A stretch of DNA of 64,000 nucleotides from Chitinophaga sp. (lineage in GTDB: Bacteria; Bacteroidota; Bacteroidia; Chitinophagales; Chitinophagaceae). The stretch's first letter is position 1. Each line of letters starts with the position of its first letter. The notes beneath the pieces were generated by a model. That model saw only the letters and a list, made by a program, of their open reading frames with translations. It ran no database searches and was not told the DNA's origin. Of this stretch, positions 1 to 10,943 are shown piece by piece. A program made the translations under genes and the position numbers. The DNA lies in contig NZ_JAFAIX010000011.1 in the NCBI RefSeq assembly GCF_019236475.1, positions 62,001-126,000 on the forward strand, in the 5' to 3' direction.

Positions 1-1608
1 ATCAGCACCAGCGGCTCCCTGACTTCCGCAGCCAATAGTATGGGCGGCAGAATTTCCCAAAACTTCAGTGGTAAGGTGCATAAATTCGATTACATCGTAA
101 GTGGTACCTATGAGCAAACTGGCGTCTACAAAGATGCCAAAGGCGAGGTAATCGCGCCATTCCAGTCACTCGCACAAAACGAAAACATCAACGGCTTCGC
201 GAAACTGGGCTATAACATCAATGCCAATAACCGCATTGAGGTTATGTACAATTACTACCGTAGCATGCAGAATGCGACTTACGTCAACTCCGGCGGTAAA
301 TTCGGGGAGAGTCCTATCATCGGTGTTCCTGGCACCTCTCCTGGTGCAAAACAAGGCACGCCTTATAACCATAATGCCTATCTAACGTATACCAATAAAC
401 GAATTTTCAGGAATACTAGTCTGGATGTAAACCTTTACTACCAAGACTTCTACACCATCTTCGAATATTCTGATTATTATGAAGGTGGCGGGAACTCCGC
501 TATTTCTTCTAGAAAAAAAGGGATCCGTGCAAACTTTAATACAGCCATCAACGTTAGTCCTAATCTTAATGGAGATATCACCTACGGAGTGGATGTACTC
601 AATGATGTAACCGAGCAGCCACTGGTAGACGGTCGCAGGTTTGTGCCTAAAATGGACATGAAAAACTATGCTCCCTATGCACAGTTGAAAGCATTTATCT
701 TCAAGGATTTTCTCTTGAAAGCGGGCGCCCGTTATGAGAATGTATCACTGGATATCCCGGACTTTACCACTATCAAATTTGGTAACTATGCTGGCGGCGT
801 GCATGTAAAAGGCGGCAACCTTTCTTATGAAGCACTGACATTCAATACTGGTCTTCGTTACACACGGTTCGACTGGTTTAATCCATTTATCAGTTTCTCA
901 CAAAGCTTTTCCCTGTATGACCTGGGTCGTACTTTACGATTGGCCAAAGATGTTCCGGGAGGCGCTAGCATAAAGGGTTCTATCCAAACAGATGCAATTA
1001 TCACCAACAATTATGAAGTTGGTTTCTCCAGCGCCATCGGCAAATTCAATGCGTCCGGATCTTATTATATCAGCACTTCCAACCTGGGTAGCAGCCTCGT
1101 AGATATCAATGGCGTAGCCACTCCTGAGCGTGCGCCAGAGCGTATCCAAGGCTTTGAACTGACTGCCGGCTACCAGTTTCTGCCAACACTCTCTGTAAAT
1201 GCATCCTATGCCCATGTAGAAGGAAAGAAAGATGCCACAGCAGGTAGTGTTTATCTCCCTGGCAGTCGCATCTCCCCTGATAAAGGAACCTTTAATGTCA
1301 ACTACTCCCCTATCAAAGAAAAGCTGGACATCGGCATGTATTATGTATACAGCGGCAGCCGCAAACGTTTTGCGTTGAATCCAAAAACCAAAGATTGGGA
1401 TCTGGGAGCTGGTCCGGTTAACAGTTTCAGTCTCGTGAACCTGTATACAGCTTATCATTTCAATAAAGCAACTACGCTTCGCTTAGGTATAGATAACCTG
1501 CTGAATGCAGATTATTATCCCGTGATGGCACAGTCTAGAGTAACTACGGATAGTTATATTAAAGGGGCAGGTGCGAGGTTTAATCTCGGATTGAATTATA
1601 GATTTTAA
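1..1608 (+). CDS. TonB-dependent outer-membrane receptor, C-terminal part
   Basis: The reading frame is already open at base 1, so the signal peptide, plug and first barrel strands lie outside the window; an internal ATG at 40 is not the real start. The 535 visible residues alternate polar and aromatic positions as in a beta-barrel, contain the late-barrel signature IDNLLNADYYPV, and end in ...LNYRF with a terminal Phe, the usual outer-membrane barrel ending. Segments such as ERIQGFELTAGYQF resemble siderophore receptors (FecA/FhuE type) more than SusC proteins, so a ferric-siderophore uptake role is inferred. The substrate cannot be read from the sequence. A terminator follows directly. Confidence 0.9.
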   Translation: MSTSGSLTSAANSMGGRISQNFSGKVHKFDYIVSGTYEQTGVYKDAKGEVIAPFQSLAQNENINGFAKLGYNINANNRIEVMYNYYRSMQNATYVNSGGKFGESPIIGVPGTSPGAKQGTPYNHNAYLTYTNKRIFRNTSLDVNLYYQDFYTIFEYSDYYEGGGNSAISSRKKGIRANFNTAINVSPNLNGDITYGVDVLNDVTEQPLVDGRRFVPKMDMKNYAPYAQLKAFIFKDFLLKAGARYENVSLDIPDFTTIKFGNYAGGVHVKGGNLSYEALTFNTGLRYTRFDWFNPFISFSQSFSLYDLGRTLRLAKDVPGGASIKGSIQTDAIITNNYEVGFSSAIGKFNASGSYYISTSNLGSSLVDINGVATPERAPERIQGFELTAGYQFLPTLSVNASYAHVEGKKDATAGSVYLPGSRISPDKGTFNVNYSPIKEKLDIGMYYVYSGSRKRFALNPKTKDWDLGAGPVNSFSLVNLYTAYHFNKATTLRLGIDNLLNADYYPVMAQSRVTTDSYIKGAGARFNLGLNYRF

Positions 1609-1630
1609 GATTGGAATTATCAATATCATG

Positions 1631-1662
1631 ATGCCGGAAAGTCTAGATTTTCCGGCATTTTT
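1631..1662 (+). terminator. Rho-independent terminator after the TonB receptor
   Basis: A perfect 10-bp stem (ATGCCGGAAA at 1631-1640 with TTTCCGGCAT at 1649-1658) is followed by a T-run. It sits 22 bases after the receptor stop codon. Confidence 0.85.
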
Positions 1663-1723
1663 GTTTGGTGGCACCAGTGTTTTTGGGGAAATTACAGGAG
1701 CATTTAATTAACAAACCAGCCCC

Positions 1724-2572
1724 ATGAAAAACCAAATTTCAACAATTAACGAGCTTGCCCAAAAGCTGCGGGATCTGCAACCAATTAAGCCCGAATTTCA
1801 GGACCATATTAACAAAAAAATGCGCTTGGAATTCAACTATAATTCGAATCATATTGAAGGGAATACGCTTACCTATCAAGAAACCAAACAACTACTGATA
1901 TTTGACAAAACTAGTGGTAATCATGACCTACGAGAATTTGAAGAGATGAAAGCACACGACGTCGCCTTTGAAATCATTAAAGAAATGGCAGCAGATAAAG
2001 AACGTCCTCTTTCAGAATCAACCATCAGAAGCTTGCATGTAGTATTACTAGTGCGGCCATATTGGAAAGATGCGGTTACATCATCTGGACAACCCTCAAG
2101 AAAACAAATACAAGTGGGCACTTATAAAACTGAGCCCAATAATGTGCGGCTGTCGAACGGTAGGATATTTCATTATGCCATGCCGGAAGAAACACCCGCC
2201 TTAATGCAGGAAATGGTTGATTGGTATCGTAAGGAAGAAAATGCTAGGCAATTACATCCTTTACAACTTGCCGCGCTACTACATTACAAATTTGTAAGGG
2301 TTCACCCTTTTGATGATGGTAACGGGCGGTTGTCCCGTCTATTGATGAACTATGCATTACTAAGAAATAACTATCCGCCAGTCATTATTAAATCAATTGA
2401 TAAAAGGAATTATCTTTTCGCTCTCAATGAAGCAGATGGAGGTAATCTGGATTACTTTGTTCATTACATTGGACAACAATTAATATGGAGCCTGGAGTTG
2501 TATCTTCAGGGGGCAAATGGTGAAATGCTGAGTGAGGTAGCTGATTTGGAGAATCAAAACAGAATCTTCTAA
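1724..2572 (+). CDS. Fic-domain protein adenylyltransferase, autoinhibited class
   Basis: A Fic/DOC protein of 282 residues; family members transfer AMP from ATP to a hydroxyl side chain of a target protein. The catalytic loop HPFDDGNGR is at residues 194-202, followed by LSR, matching HxFx(D/E)GNGRxxR; His194 would be the base. Near the N-terminus S41-N-H-I-E45-G46 fits the inhibitory helix pattern (S/T)xxxE(G/N) of class II Fic proteins, in which the Glu blocks ATP binding, so the enzyme should be self-restrained without a separate antitoxin. No antitoxin gene adjoins it. The residues after the Fic core form only a short tail. The target is unknown. Confidence 0.9.
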   Translation: MKNQISTINELAQKLRDLQPIKPEFQDHINKKMRLEFNYNSNHIEGNTLTYQETKQLLIFDKTSGNHDLREFEEMKAHDVAFEIIKEMAADKERPLSESTIRSLHVVLLVRPYWKDAVTSSGQPSRKQIQVGTYKTEPNNVRLSNGRIFHYAMPEETPALMQEMVDWYRKEENARQLHPLQLAALLHYKFVRVHPFDDGNGRLSRLLMNYALLRNNYPPVIIKSIDKRNYLFALNEADGGNLDYFVHYIGQQLIWSLELYLQGANGEMLSEVADLENQNRIF

Positions 2573-2576
2573 ATAA

Positions 2577-2616
2577 AAAGAGGGTGTCTCAAGAGTAAAT
2601 GAGGCACCCTCTTTTT
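2577..2616 (+). repeat. Hairpin repeat copy A; also terminator of the fic gene
   Basis: A 40-bp imperfect palindrome: GAGGGTGTCTC, 10-nt loop, GAGGCACCCTC, with A-rich and T-rich flanks so that it can terminate on either strand. The same sequence recurs in opposite orientation at 4212-4251 (37 of 40 positions identical), so the two copies bracket the AraC and membrane-protein genes. Confidence 0.85.
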
Positions 2617-2694
2617 TGTGTTGGGGAACAATGCGAGTTTACTCGCATGAGCGAACAAATACAAAGGATGTAACTTTAGGACAAAAGTCTTCCT

Positions 2695-3462
2695 ATGGAC
2701 AAGCCAAAACAACCCCTGTTGCTTTTCTCAACGGGATATTTTATCTACATAGGCCGTGCGGTCGATACAACAGTCCACGCGCATCATGCCATACAGATGG
2801 TCGCAAGTCTTCAGGACGAAATTGAAATCGTTTTGCCGGATTCAACCATGAAGGTAAGAGCCATTCTTATTGATTCCGATGAGCCGCATAAATGCAAAAC
2901 AGGCGATAATACGTTCTTGCTTATCAATATCGATCCTGAGTGCACCATTGGGAAAGGCCTCAAGTCCACCTGGTTGGCGGGCAAAAAAGCAGCCGCATTG
3001 CCCGAAACAACAGTTAAAAGGTTGTTGGCGGAAATAGAGCCATCGTTGTCGGGTGACTGGAATAGGGACACCATTTTTAACAGTACACTCCAGTTCCTCC
3101 GGGGGCTTTCGCATACAGATCGCAATGAAGCGCTGGACGATCGGATCGCCAAGATCCTGAAGGTTCTTCACCAGCCAGGGCATTTAACCTTCAAGGTCAA
3201 GGATTTGGCGGAAATGGTATACCTATCACCGAGTCGGCTCGTCCATTTATTCACGGCGCAGGTGGGTATTCCAATAAGAAAATATGTGTTATGGGCGAGG
3301 CTCTTAACGTCATTGCAGCATATTATTCAAGCCAGTGATATCACCGCTGCGGCGCTGGAAGGTGGTTTTTCAGACGCCCCCCACTTCAACCGCACATTTA
3401 AGAGGATGTTTGGGGCAGCCCCTACCTCATTGTTGAAAAATAGCCAAATCATACAAGCCTAG
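2695..3462 (+). CDS. AraC-family transcriptional regulator
   Basis: 255 residues. The C-terminal ~100 residues form an AraC/XylS double helix-turn-helix: a first helix pair around LTFKVKDLAEMVYLSPSRL and a second ending in GFSDAPHFNRTFKRMFGAAPTS, a typical AraC C-terminal signature. The N-terminal part contains VHAHHAIQM, resembling the histidine-rich cupin start of AraC sensor domains, so a small-molecule input is likely but unidentified. The ATG at 2695 is the first in frame giving this domain. The next gene begins 37 bases downstream on the same strand, and both lie between the inverted hairpin copies at 2577 and 4212, so the pair looks like one transported or duplicated cassette. Confidence 0.85.
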   Translation: MDKPKQPLLLFSTGYFIYIGRAVDTTVHAHHAIQMVASLQDEIEIVLPDSTMKVRAILIDSDEPHKCKTGDNTFLLINIDPECTIGKGLKSTWLAGKKAAALPETTVKRLLAEIEPSLSGDWNRDTIFNSTLQFLRGLSHTDRNEALDDRIAKILKVLHQPGHLTFKVKDLAEMVYLSPSRLVHLFTAQVGIPIRKYVLWARLLTSLQHIIQASDITAAALEGGFSDAPHFNRTFKRMFGAAPTSLLKNSQIIQA

Positions 3463-3499
3463 CGAGAGTAACAGTCGCATCTTTGCATAAACTATTTTT

Positions 3500-4135
3500 A
3501 TGTATGCGATCAATCATGCTTCTACTGCTTTACTGCTGAGAAAAAAAGATTCGAATCTGCCATTGCTGCCCCTACTGATCTCGGTGCAATTGGTGGAAAT
3601 TTTATGGGTTCTTTTCAGTTATCTGGGTTGGGAACATTTTTCAATTTCCGGTGGAAAAGTACATCTCGATTTTCTCCCCTATTCACATTCCCTGTTTTCG
3701 GGTGTTGTGGCTGCGGCCCTGTCATTTTGTATAGTCAACTGGGGCTTTAAAAATAGGAGGCTTGCCATTGCGGTGGCTATTGGCGTCATATCGCATGTCA
3801 TTATCGACATGGTCTTTCACGAAAAGGACATTCGACTGTCGCCCTTTTCTGACAGGCCTGTAATGGGACTGGGAATCATTGATTACCCCATCCTGAATTT
3901 CATCATTGAATTTGCATATGGAATATTTTGCTGGTGGTACTTTAAGGGGAGCAGAAGATTGCTCTGGGTCATAGTAATTTTCAATGTCCTCGACCTGCCT
4001 ATGATGTTGGCTCAGGGCTATATGTTGAATCCATTCATCACCTATCCCTTCCTTTTGCCATCGGTTATCTTATTCCAGATATTGATTACCTGGTATTTTG
4101 TTTTCAGGTACGCCAGAATGAAAAATGAACCTTAG
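3500..4135 (+). CDS. Polytopic membrane protein, possible DUF457/YdjM-like hydrolase
   Basis: 211 residues with about five to six hydrophobic segments. Conserved polar residues stand at membrane borders: N5H6 near the start, PYSHSLFSG and SHVIIDMVFHEKD. Paired His and Asp residues of this kind are seen in the YdjM/DUF457 inner-membrane family of putative metal-dependent hydrolases, but the match is from memory and the function is unknown. It starts 37 bases after the AraC gene. The spacer contains CATCTTTG, one mismatch from a Bacteroidota minus-7 box, so it may have its own promoter in addition to read-through. Confidence 0.6.
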   Translation: MYAINHASTALLLRKKDSNLPLLPLLISVQLVEILWVLFSYLGWEHFSISGGKVHLDFLPYSHSLFSGVVAAALSFCIVNWGFKNRRLAIAVAIGVISHVIIDMVFHEKDIRLSPFSDRPVMGLGIIDYPILNFIIEFAYGIFCWWYFKGSRRLLWVIVIFNVLDLPMMLAQGYMLNPFITYPFLLPSVILFQILITWYFVFRYARMKNEP

Positions 4136-4211
4136 AAATATAGCGAGCTTACCTGGTTTCCTAACATCTTCGACCATTCCTGATATGAACTCCTATACAA
4201 CGCCATAAAAT

Positions 4212-4251
4212 GAAAGAGGGTGCCTCATTTACTTTTGAGACACCCTCTTTC
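4212..4251 (-). repeat. Hairpin repeat copy B; also terminator of purL
   Basis: Inverted near-copy of the hairpin at 2577-2616. It lies 20 bases past the purL stop codon and can terminate the minus-strand purL transcript (stem GAGGGTG(C/T)CTC, T-rich tail). The two copies differ mainly at one loop position (ACTCTTG against ACTTTTG). Confidence 0.85.
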
Positions 4252-4271
4252 TTTTATAGAATATCTATCAA

Positions 4272-6494
4272 CTATTTCAGATGTTCTTCAACGGAAGTGT
4301 TGTAAGGTTTTTTCCAGTCGCTTACAGTACCCCAAACTTCACCATTCACAACGATGTTTTCGCCTTTTACGGTACCAATCAGTTCATGACGAACAGAGGT
4401 TTCAGTAGCATCTAACAGACCGTGAAGGATAGACTCGAATTTCTCTTTGTCTTGTGGTCTAACGGATACAACTACACGGCTTTGGCTTTCACCGAACAGG
4501 TAAGCATCTTTACGGAAATGGTTGTTAGTTTTCACTTCGAAGCCCAAACCGTTTGGCATAGCGCTTTCGAAGAGTGTTACGAACAGACCACCTTCGCTCA
4601 CGTCGTGTGCAGACTGCAGGATACCAGCTTTGTTCAATTTGGCAACTGCATGTTGCAGACGGTATTCTTCTTCAAGGTTGAAGTGAGGAGCTGGGCTGAA
4701 TTCCACGCCAACGATTTTGTGCAGGTATTCAGAGCTGCTGATATCGTTACGGCTGCGGCCCAAGATGTAAACCAGGTCGCCTTCGTTTTTGAAATCGAGG
4801 GTCAGACGCAGGTTCATATTATCCAGTACACCCAGCATACCGATGGTAGGGGTAGGGAATACAGGACCGTCTGGAGATTGGTTATAGAAGCTCACGTTAC
4901 CGCCGGTAACAGGAGTATTGAATTTACGACAAGCTTCGCCCATTCCTTTGATAGCATATACGAACTGGTAGTATACTTCCGGATCGTAAGGGTTACCGAA
5001 GTTGAGACAGTTGGTGATTGCTACAGGCTCACCACCAGAGCAAACGATATTACGAGCAGCTTCAGCTACAGCGATCTGACCACCGATGTGTGGATCAGCG
5101 AACACGTAGCGGCTGTTACAGTCGGTAGTTACCGCCAGTGCTTTCTCTGTACCTTTTACTAATACGATCGCAGCATCAGAAGGAGCGTTGGTACTAGCAT
5201 TTGCAGTACCTACCATGCTGTCGTACTGGTTGTAGATCCAGCGTTTAGAAGCGATGTTAGGTTGAGCGATAATTCTTTCAGCTACCAGTTTAGCATTGGT
5301 AGTATCAGGAATATTCTGGATATCGAATGCTTTTACTTTAGCGAAGTAAGCAGGCTCCGTGTAAGCTCTGTGATATTGAGGAGCGCCACCGCCCAGTACC
5401 ATTGATTCTGCAGGAACATCGGCTTCGAGTTCGCCATTCATGTAGAATTTCAGGTTTTTATCTTTGGTTACTTCACCGATCTGAACACAGTGGAGATCCC
5501 ATTTTTCGAAGATATCCAGTACTGCTTTTTCCTGTCCTTTCTTCACAACGATGAGCATACGCTCCTGGCTTTCGCTCAGCAGCATCTCCCATGCTTTCAT
5601 ATTTTCCTGGCGGGTAGGAACTTTATCCAGCCAGATGTTCATACCATGTTCACCTTTAGCACTCATTTCAGCGGTAGAGCAAGTGATACCGGCAGCGCCC
5701 ATATCCTGCATACCAATGATAGCTTTGGTTTTGATGATTTCCAGACAAGCTTCCAGTAATTTCTTTTCCTGGAATGGATCACCTACCTGTACTGCTGGCA
5801 GATCTTCCACGCTGTCTTCAGTGATGTTCGCAGAAGCGAAAGAAGCACCACCGATACCGTCTTTACCGGTAGCGGAACCAACGATGAAAACAGGGTTGCC
5901 TTCACCATGGGAAGTAGCGGAAACAGTCTGACCTACTTTTACAATACCTACGCTCATAGCGTTAACCAATGGGTTGGTACCGTAGCAGTCTTCAAAATAT
6001 ACTTCACCACCAACAGTTGGAACACCGAAGCAGTTACCATAGTGTCCGATACCGCTTACTACCCCTTTAACGAGGTGTTGGGTTTTCTTGTCGTTGATAT
6101 TACCGAAACGCAGAGAGTTCAATGCTGCGATTGGGCGGGCACCCATGGTAAAGATATCACGGTGAATACCACCTACGCCAGTTGCAGCACCTTGGAAAGG
6201 CTCAATAGCAGAAGGGTGGTTGTGAGATTCGATCTTAAATACCACTGCATAGCCATCGCCGATGTCAACGAGACCGGCATTCTCTTCACCGGCTTTTACC
6301 AGCAGGCGATCTCCTTCACGAGGCAGTGATTTCAGCCACACGATTGAGTTTTTGTAGCTGCAATGCTCACTCCACATTACAGAGTACATACTCAATTCAG
6401 TAAAATTTGGAGTGCGGCCTAAGATGGAATTAATTCGTTCAAACTCGTCAGCGGTAAGTCCTAGCTGTTCAGCAATTTCTACGGTGGTTTGCAT
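4272..6494 (-). CDS. purL: Phosphoribosylformylglycinamidine synthase subunit PurL
   Basis: 740 residues, the length of the small bacterial-type PurL that works with separate PurQ and PurS rather than the ~1300-residue fused enzyme. It converts FGAR, ATP and ammonia (from glutamine via PurQ) to FGAM, step four of purine biosynthesis. Seen in the sequence: [13 protein letters not shown] near residues 38-50 and [21 protein letters not shown] at about 89-109, the ATP/substrate-binding signatures of the AIR synthase-related fold, then a second half with GGNVSFYN and DVSEGGL. The ATG at 6494 follows a good minus-33/minus-7 promoter. No purQ or purS is nearby, so the pathway is scattered in this genome. 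Confidence 0.97.
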   Translation of the reverse strand: MQTTVEIAEQLGLTADEFERINSILGRTPNFTELSMYSVMWSEHCSYKNSIVWLKSLPREGDRLLVKAGEENAGLVDIGDGYAVVFKIESHNHPSAIEPFQGAATGVGGIHRDIFTMGARPIAALNSLRFGNINDKKTQHLVKGVVSGIGHYGNCFGVPTVGGEVYFEDCYGTNPLVNAMSVGIVKVGQTVSATSHGEGNPVFIVGSATGKDGIGGASFASANITEDSVEDLPAVQVGDPFQEKKLLEACLEIIKTKAIIGMQDMGAAGITCSTAEMSAKGEHGMNIWLDKVPTRQENMKAWEMLLSESQERMLIVVKKGQEKAVLDIFEKWDLHCVQIGEVTKDKNLKFYMNGELEADVPAESMVLGGGAPQYHRAYTEPAYFAKVKAFDIQNIPDTTNAKLVAERIIAQPNIASKRWIYNQYDSMVGTANASTNAPSDAAIVLVKGTEKALAVTTDCNSRYVFADPHIGGQIAVAEAARNIVCSGGEPVAITNCLNFGNPYDPEVYYQFVYAIKGMGEACRKFNTPVTGGNVSFYNQSPDGPVFPTPTIGMLGVLDNMNLRLTLDFKNEGDLVYILGRSRNDISSSEYLHKIVGVEFSPAPHFNLEEEYRLQHAVAKLNKAGILQSAHDVSEGGLFVTLFESAMPNGLGFEVKTNNHFRKDAYLFGESQSRVVVSVRPQDKEKFESILHGLLDATETSVRHELIGTVKGENIVVNGEVWGTVSDWKKPYNTSVEEHLK

Positions 6495-6534
6495 GTATTT
6501 AATTATAAAAAACCGAGTAATTAAAAAGAAGATG

Positions 6535-6565
6535 CAAACCTACATGATTTTCTGGCAAATCCCAA
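6535..6565 (-). promoter_or_regulatory. Bacteroidota-type promoter of purL
   Basis: On the minus strand TTG (plus 6563-6565), a 20-bp spacer and TAGGTTTG (plus 6535-6542) match the minus-33 TTG / minus-7 TAnnTTTG pattern of the Bacteroidota primary sigma factor. It lies about 40 bases before the purL ATG. Confidence 0.65.
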
Positions 6566-6843
6566 GAGTCAGCCCCCGATTCACCGAAACTATCCCCCTC
6601 CTTTTAAACACCTTTCATAACCAACCCGCCTAGGGTCAATTTTTCATGTATTAATCTAACAGCGCTTATCATATTATTAATTTTTTAATCTATCAGTTTC
6701 AATATATCCAGCCCGCTTTTTTTTGATCAAATGAAAAAATAACCGCCTTTTTTAGACTCGTAATGTAATTTTTTAGTTAAAGTGAACAAATTTGTTGCAT
6801 TTCCGCTGAGGATTGCGTTTTTTTGTGTAAAATTAAATACAGC
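6566..6843. other. AT-rich divergent intergenic region between purL and glnA
   Basis: No gene is visible. The stretch is AT-rich with T-runs and a small palindrome AACAAATTTGTT near 6785-6796, 48 bases before the glutamine synthetase start. This could be an operator, but no clear minus-7 box was found on the plus strand. Confidence 0.5.
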
Positions 6844-9033
<2,190 letters not shown>

Positions 9034-9061
9034 AACCGTAAGATTGTTTTGGTGTATGATT

Positions 9062-9093
9062 AGCCCCGGATTTTCATCCGGGGCTTTATTTTT
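9062..9093 (+). terminator. Terminator of glutamine synthetase gene
   Basis: Perfect 9-bp stem AGCCCCGGA (9062-9070) with TCCGGGGCT (9077-9085), then TTTATTTTT. Confidence 0.9.
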
Positions 9094-9207
9094 CCCACTA
9101 TATTTCTCACCGCACCTAATCTACATAACTTAAACTCCCGATAATCTTAACCTATACCCTCTGTAGGCCTGCCTAACCTAATTATTCATATTTAACCCTA
9201 CCACCAA

Positions 9208-9957
9208 ATGAAGTTACCCCTTCACCTCATGGCCCTGGCCATGCTCGCATGTACTGTACTCGCCAGTTGTAAAAAAAATGATCCTTGCTGGCACCTGCCC
9301 TCTAATAAACCCAAAATCAAACAACTTATTTGGCAACTTGATAAAAAACCCGACACACTCAACTTTTATTACAACTCGAAAGGCGCCCCCATCAGCATTA
9401 TTCGCCAATCAGTTAGTACCGGTTACCCCAACTATCGTTTTAATTATGATGCCCAAGGCCGGCTCATCACTTTTATCGCCTATTACAACGATTTTCGTTT
9501 CGAAAAGGCATATAAATTCTTCTATGGAAAAAACGATTTTCCAGTATCGGATTCTATCTATTTGGGTGGCTTCTATAACGGAAATGTACTCATGAGAGAT
9601 GGTTATTCAGAAGTATTAACCACTACCTATTCCTGGGACAATCAGCATCGCATTACATCGATGGATAGAAATATGATAGGGGCTTATCCTCCAATTATCC
9701 TGCACTATACTTTCAATTACAATTCCGCCGGCAACCTGACTGGCTATCGCACTACAGATAATAAAACAAACATCAAATCCTTACATCCTGTATGGCAATT
9801 GCTTAGTTTGGATTTTAGCAAAAACAATGGCTTTATTGCACCTAACTATAATATCCATCAACTGCCCACATCCATCCCAGCAATTGATGGCGCGGATCCT
9901 GCCGGCGATTTCATCTATAACATATGGCTGGCCAACAACCAGGTTATCTACGAATAA
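9208..9957 (+). CDS. Secreted lipoprotein with Rhs-like YD motifs
   Basis: 249 residues. The N-terminus is a lipoprotein signal with lipobox LASC, so Cys21 would be lipidated. The body contains FYYNSKGAPISI, FNYDAQGRLITF and FNYNSAGNLTGY, regularly spaced Y-x-x-x-G-x-(L/I) segments like the beta-hairpin repeats of Bacteroidota DUF4595-type lipoproteins and of Rhs/YD proteins. Function is unknown. It is probably surface-exposed or periplasmic. The next gene starts 50 bases later on the same strand, so the two may be co-transcribed. Confidence 0.8.
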   Translation: MKLPLHLMALAMLACTVLASCKKNDPCWHLPSNKPKIKQLIWQLDKKPDTLNFYYNSKGAPISIIRQSVSTGYPNYRFNYDAQGRLITFIAYYNDFRFEKAYKFFYGKNDFPVSDSIYLGGFYNGNVLMRDGYSEVLTTTYSWDNQHRITSMDRNMIGAYPPIILHYTFNYNSAGNLTGYRTTDNKTNIKSLHPVWQLLSLDFSKNNGFIAPNYNIHQLPTSIPAIDGADPAGDFIYNIWLANNQVIYE

Positions 9958-10007
9958 CTTTAAACCAATCCAGGAATCAGCAGTCAAATAGGGAAATTTA
10001 CTGTAAC

Positions 10008-10649
10008 ATGCGACACCTGTTACTCCTTATCTTTATCTTTTTGACTGCTGCCTCCCACACCAGGGCGCAGGATTCCTCTGGAACGAAAAACCTGAACCTA
10101 TCTGCTACTCAGACTGCCCAATTGAAAGTGATCAACAAAGCATTTATCAAAGATGCCCAACAGATCAGAACCGATAAAAGCCTCTCAGCAGAAGATAAAA
10201 AAGTCAAACTACAGGAGCTTAGCTTCAACCGAGAAGATAAAATCAAAACTGTTCTCACACCTGATCAGCTCGCCAAATGGCAGCAGCAACATATTGCTAT
10301 GCACCAAATGGCCGATATGCATCGCACTGATAGTCAGAAGGTTAGAGCCAAAATGATAGAAGAACTGGGTTTGACCAATGAACAGGCACAGCAATTGAAA
10401 AATATCAATAAAGATTTTAGGAATCAGGCCAAAGCCATCAGACAGGATAACGGTATCTCCAAACAAATTAGAAAAGAGAAACTGGATTCCCTGAAGAATG
10501 AGCAAGACAACCAGGTACAGGGAGTTCTTAACACCGACCAGTATACGAGATATAAAGCCATCTCGGCTCGTATGCAGGAAAGGATGCAAAACCTGAAAAA
10601 AACACAAAGCAGGGATATTCCTGGGAGAAACACTCCCGGCAGGAACTAA
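10008..10649 (+). CDS. Small secreted helical protein, Spy/CpxP-like in composition
   Basis: 213 residues from the ATG at 10008, which gives a clean signal peptide (hydrophobic LLLLIFIFLTAASHTRA, cleavage before QDSS). An in-frame ATG at 9924 lies inside the preceding gene and was rejected. The mature protein is strongly charged and helical, with an internally repeated layout (LNLSATQTAQLKVINKAF... and LGLTNEQAQQLKNINKDF..., each followed by a basic segment and (L/V)LTPDQ or VLNTDQ). Such LTxxQxxxLxxI patterns occur in periplasmic stress chaperones of the Spy/CpxP type. Homology is suggested only by pattern. A terminator follows at 10761. Confidence 0.75.
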   Translation: MRHLLLLIFIFLTAASHTRAQDSSGTKNLNLSATQTAQLKVINKAFIKDAQQIRTDKSLSAEDKKVKLQELSFNREDKIKTVLTPDQLAKWQQQHIAMHQMADMHRTDSQKVRAKMIEELGLTNEQAQQLKNINKDFRNQAKAIRQDNGISKQIRKEKLDSLKNEQDNQVQGVLNTDQYTRYKAISARMQERMQNLKKTQSRDIPGRNTPGRN

Positions 10650-10760
10650 CTAATTATGCCGCAATTGCTTATCACAATTGCAGTTACTTACTTTCACGGC
10701 CTGACTCCATCCATTTAATTAAATCCAGATTCCTTCGAAAGGAATTGAACCTCGAAATAA

Positions 10761-10791
10761 AAAGGGTCGCCATCTAGGCGACCTTTTTTTT
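10761..10791 (+). terminator. Terminator after the Spy-like gene
   Basis: Stem GGTCGCC (10765-10771) with GGCGACC (10777-10783), five-base loop, then a run of T. Confidence 0.85.
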
Positions 10792-10805
10792 ATTATTTCC
10801 TGCCT

Positions 10806-10834
10806 GTCGCGCCTGCCCGCTGGGCAGGCACGAC
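10806..10834. repeat. GC-rich palindrome
   Basis: GTCG, one mismatch, GCCTGCCC, loop GCT, GGGCAGGC, one mismatch, CGAC. It has no T-tail, so it is not an ordinary terminator, and its high GC content contrasts with the neighbourhood. It may be a dispersed palindromic element. Confidence 0.6.
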
Positions 10835-10841
10835 GAAAAAA

Positions 10842-10886
10842 CAAAAGAACGAAATTAACGTCTGTGACGTCAATTTCGTTCTTTTG
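10842..10886 (-). terminator. Long hairpin downstream of accC
   Basis: A 21-bp stem (10842-10862 with 10866-10886, one mismatch) closed by a three-base loop, located between convergent genes 57 bases past the accC stop. It is AT-rich at its base, so the stem may serve as a bidirectional terminator. The tight 3-nt loop and length are unusual. Confidence 0.65.
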
Positions 10887-10943
10887 ATACATTTTCTACT
10901 TATTTCTCAAATAACAATAGATATGTCTCAGGGAGACACGGTT

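Noticed and set aside
2616..2825. 69-codon ORF overlapping the AraC gene start
   Set aside because: It overlaps the AraC N-terminus in another frame and shows no features.
4422..5162. 246-codon plus-strand ORF inside purL
   Set aside because: Antisense shadow of a well-conserved gene; composition (Phe, Val, Thr-rich) typical of reverse frames.
9924..10007. Upstream in-frame start for the Spy-like protein
   Set aside because: It lies inside the preceding lipoprotein gene and hides the signal peptide, which starts cleanly at 10008.
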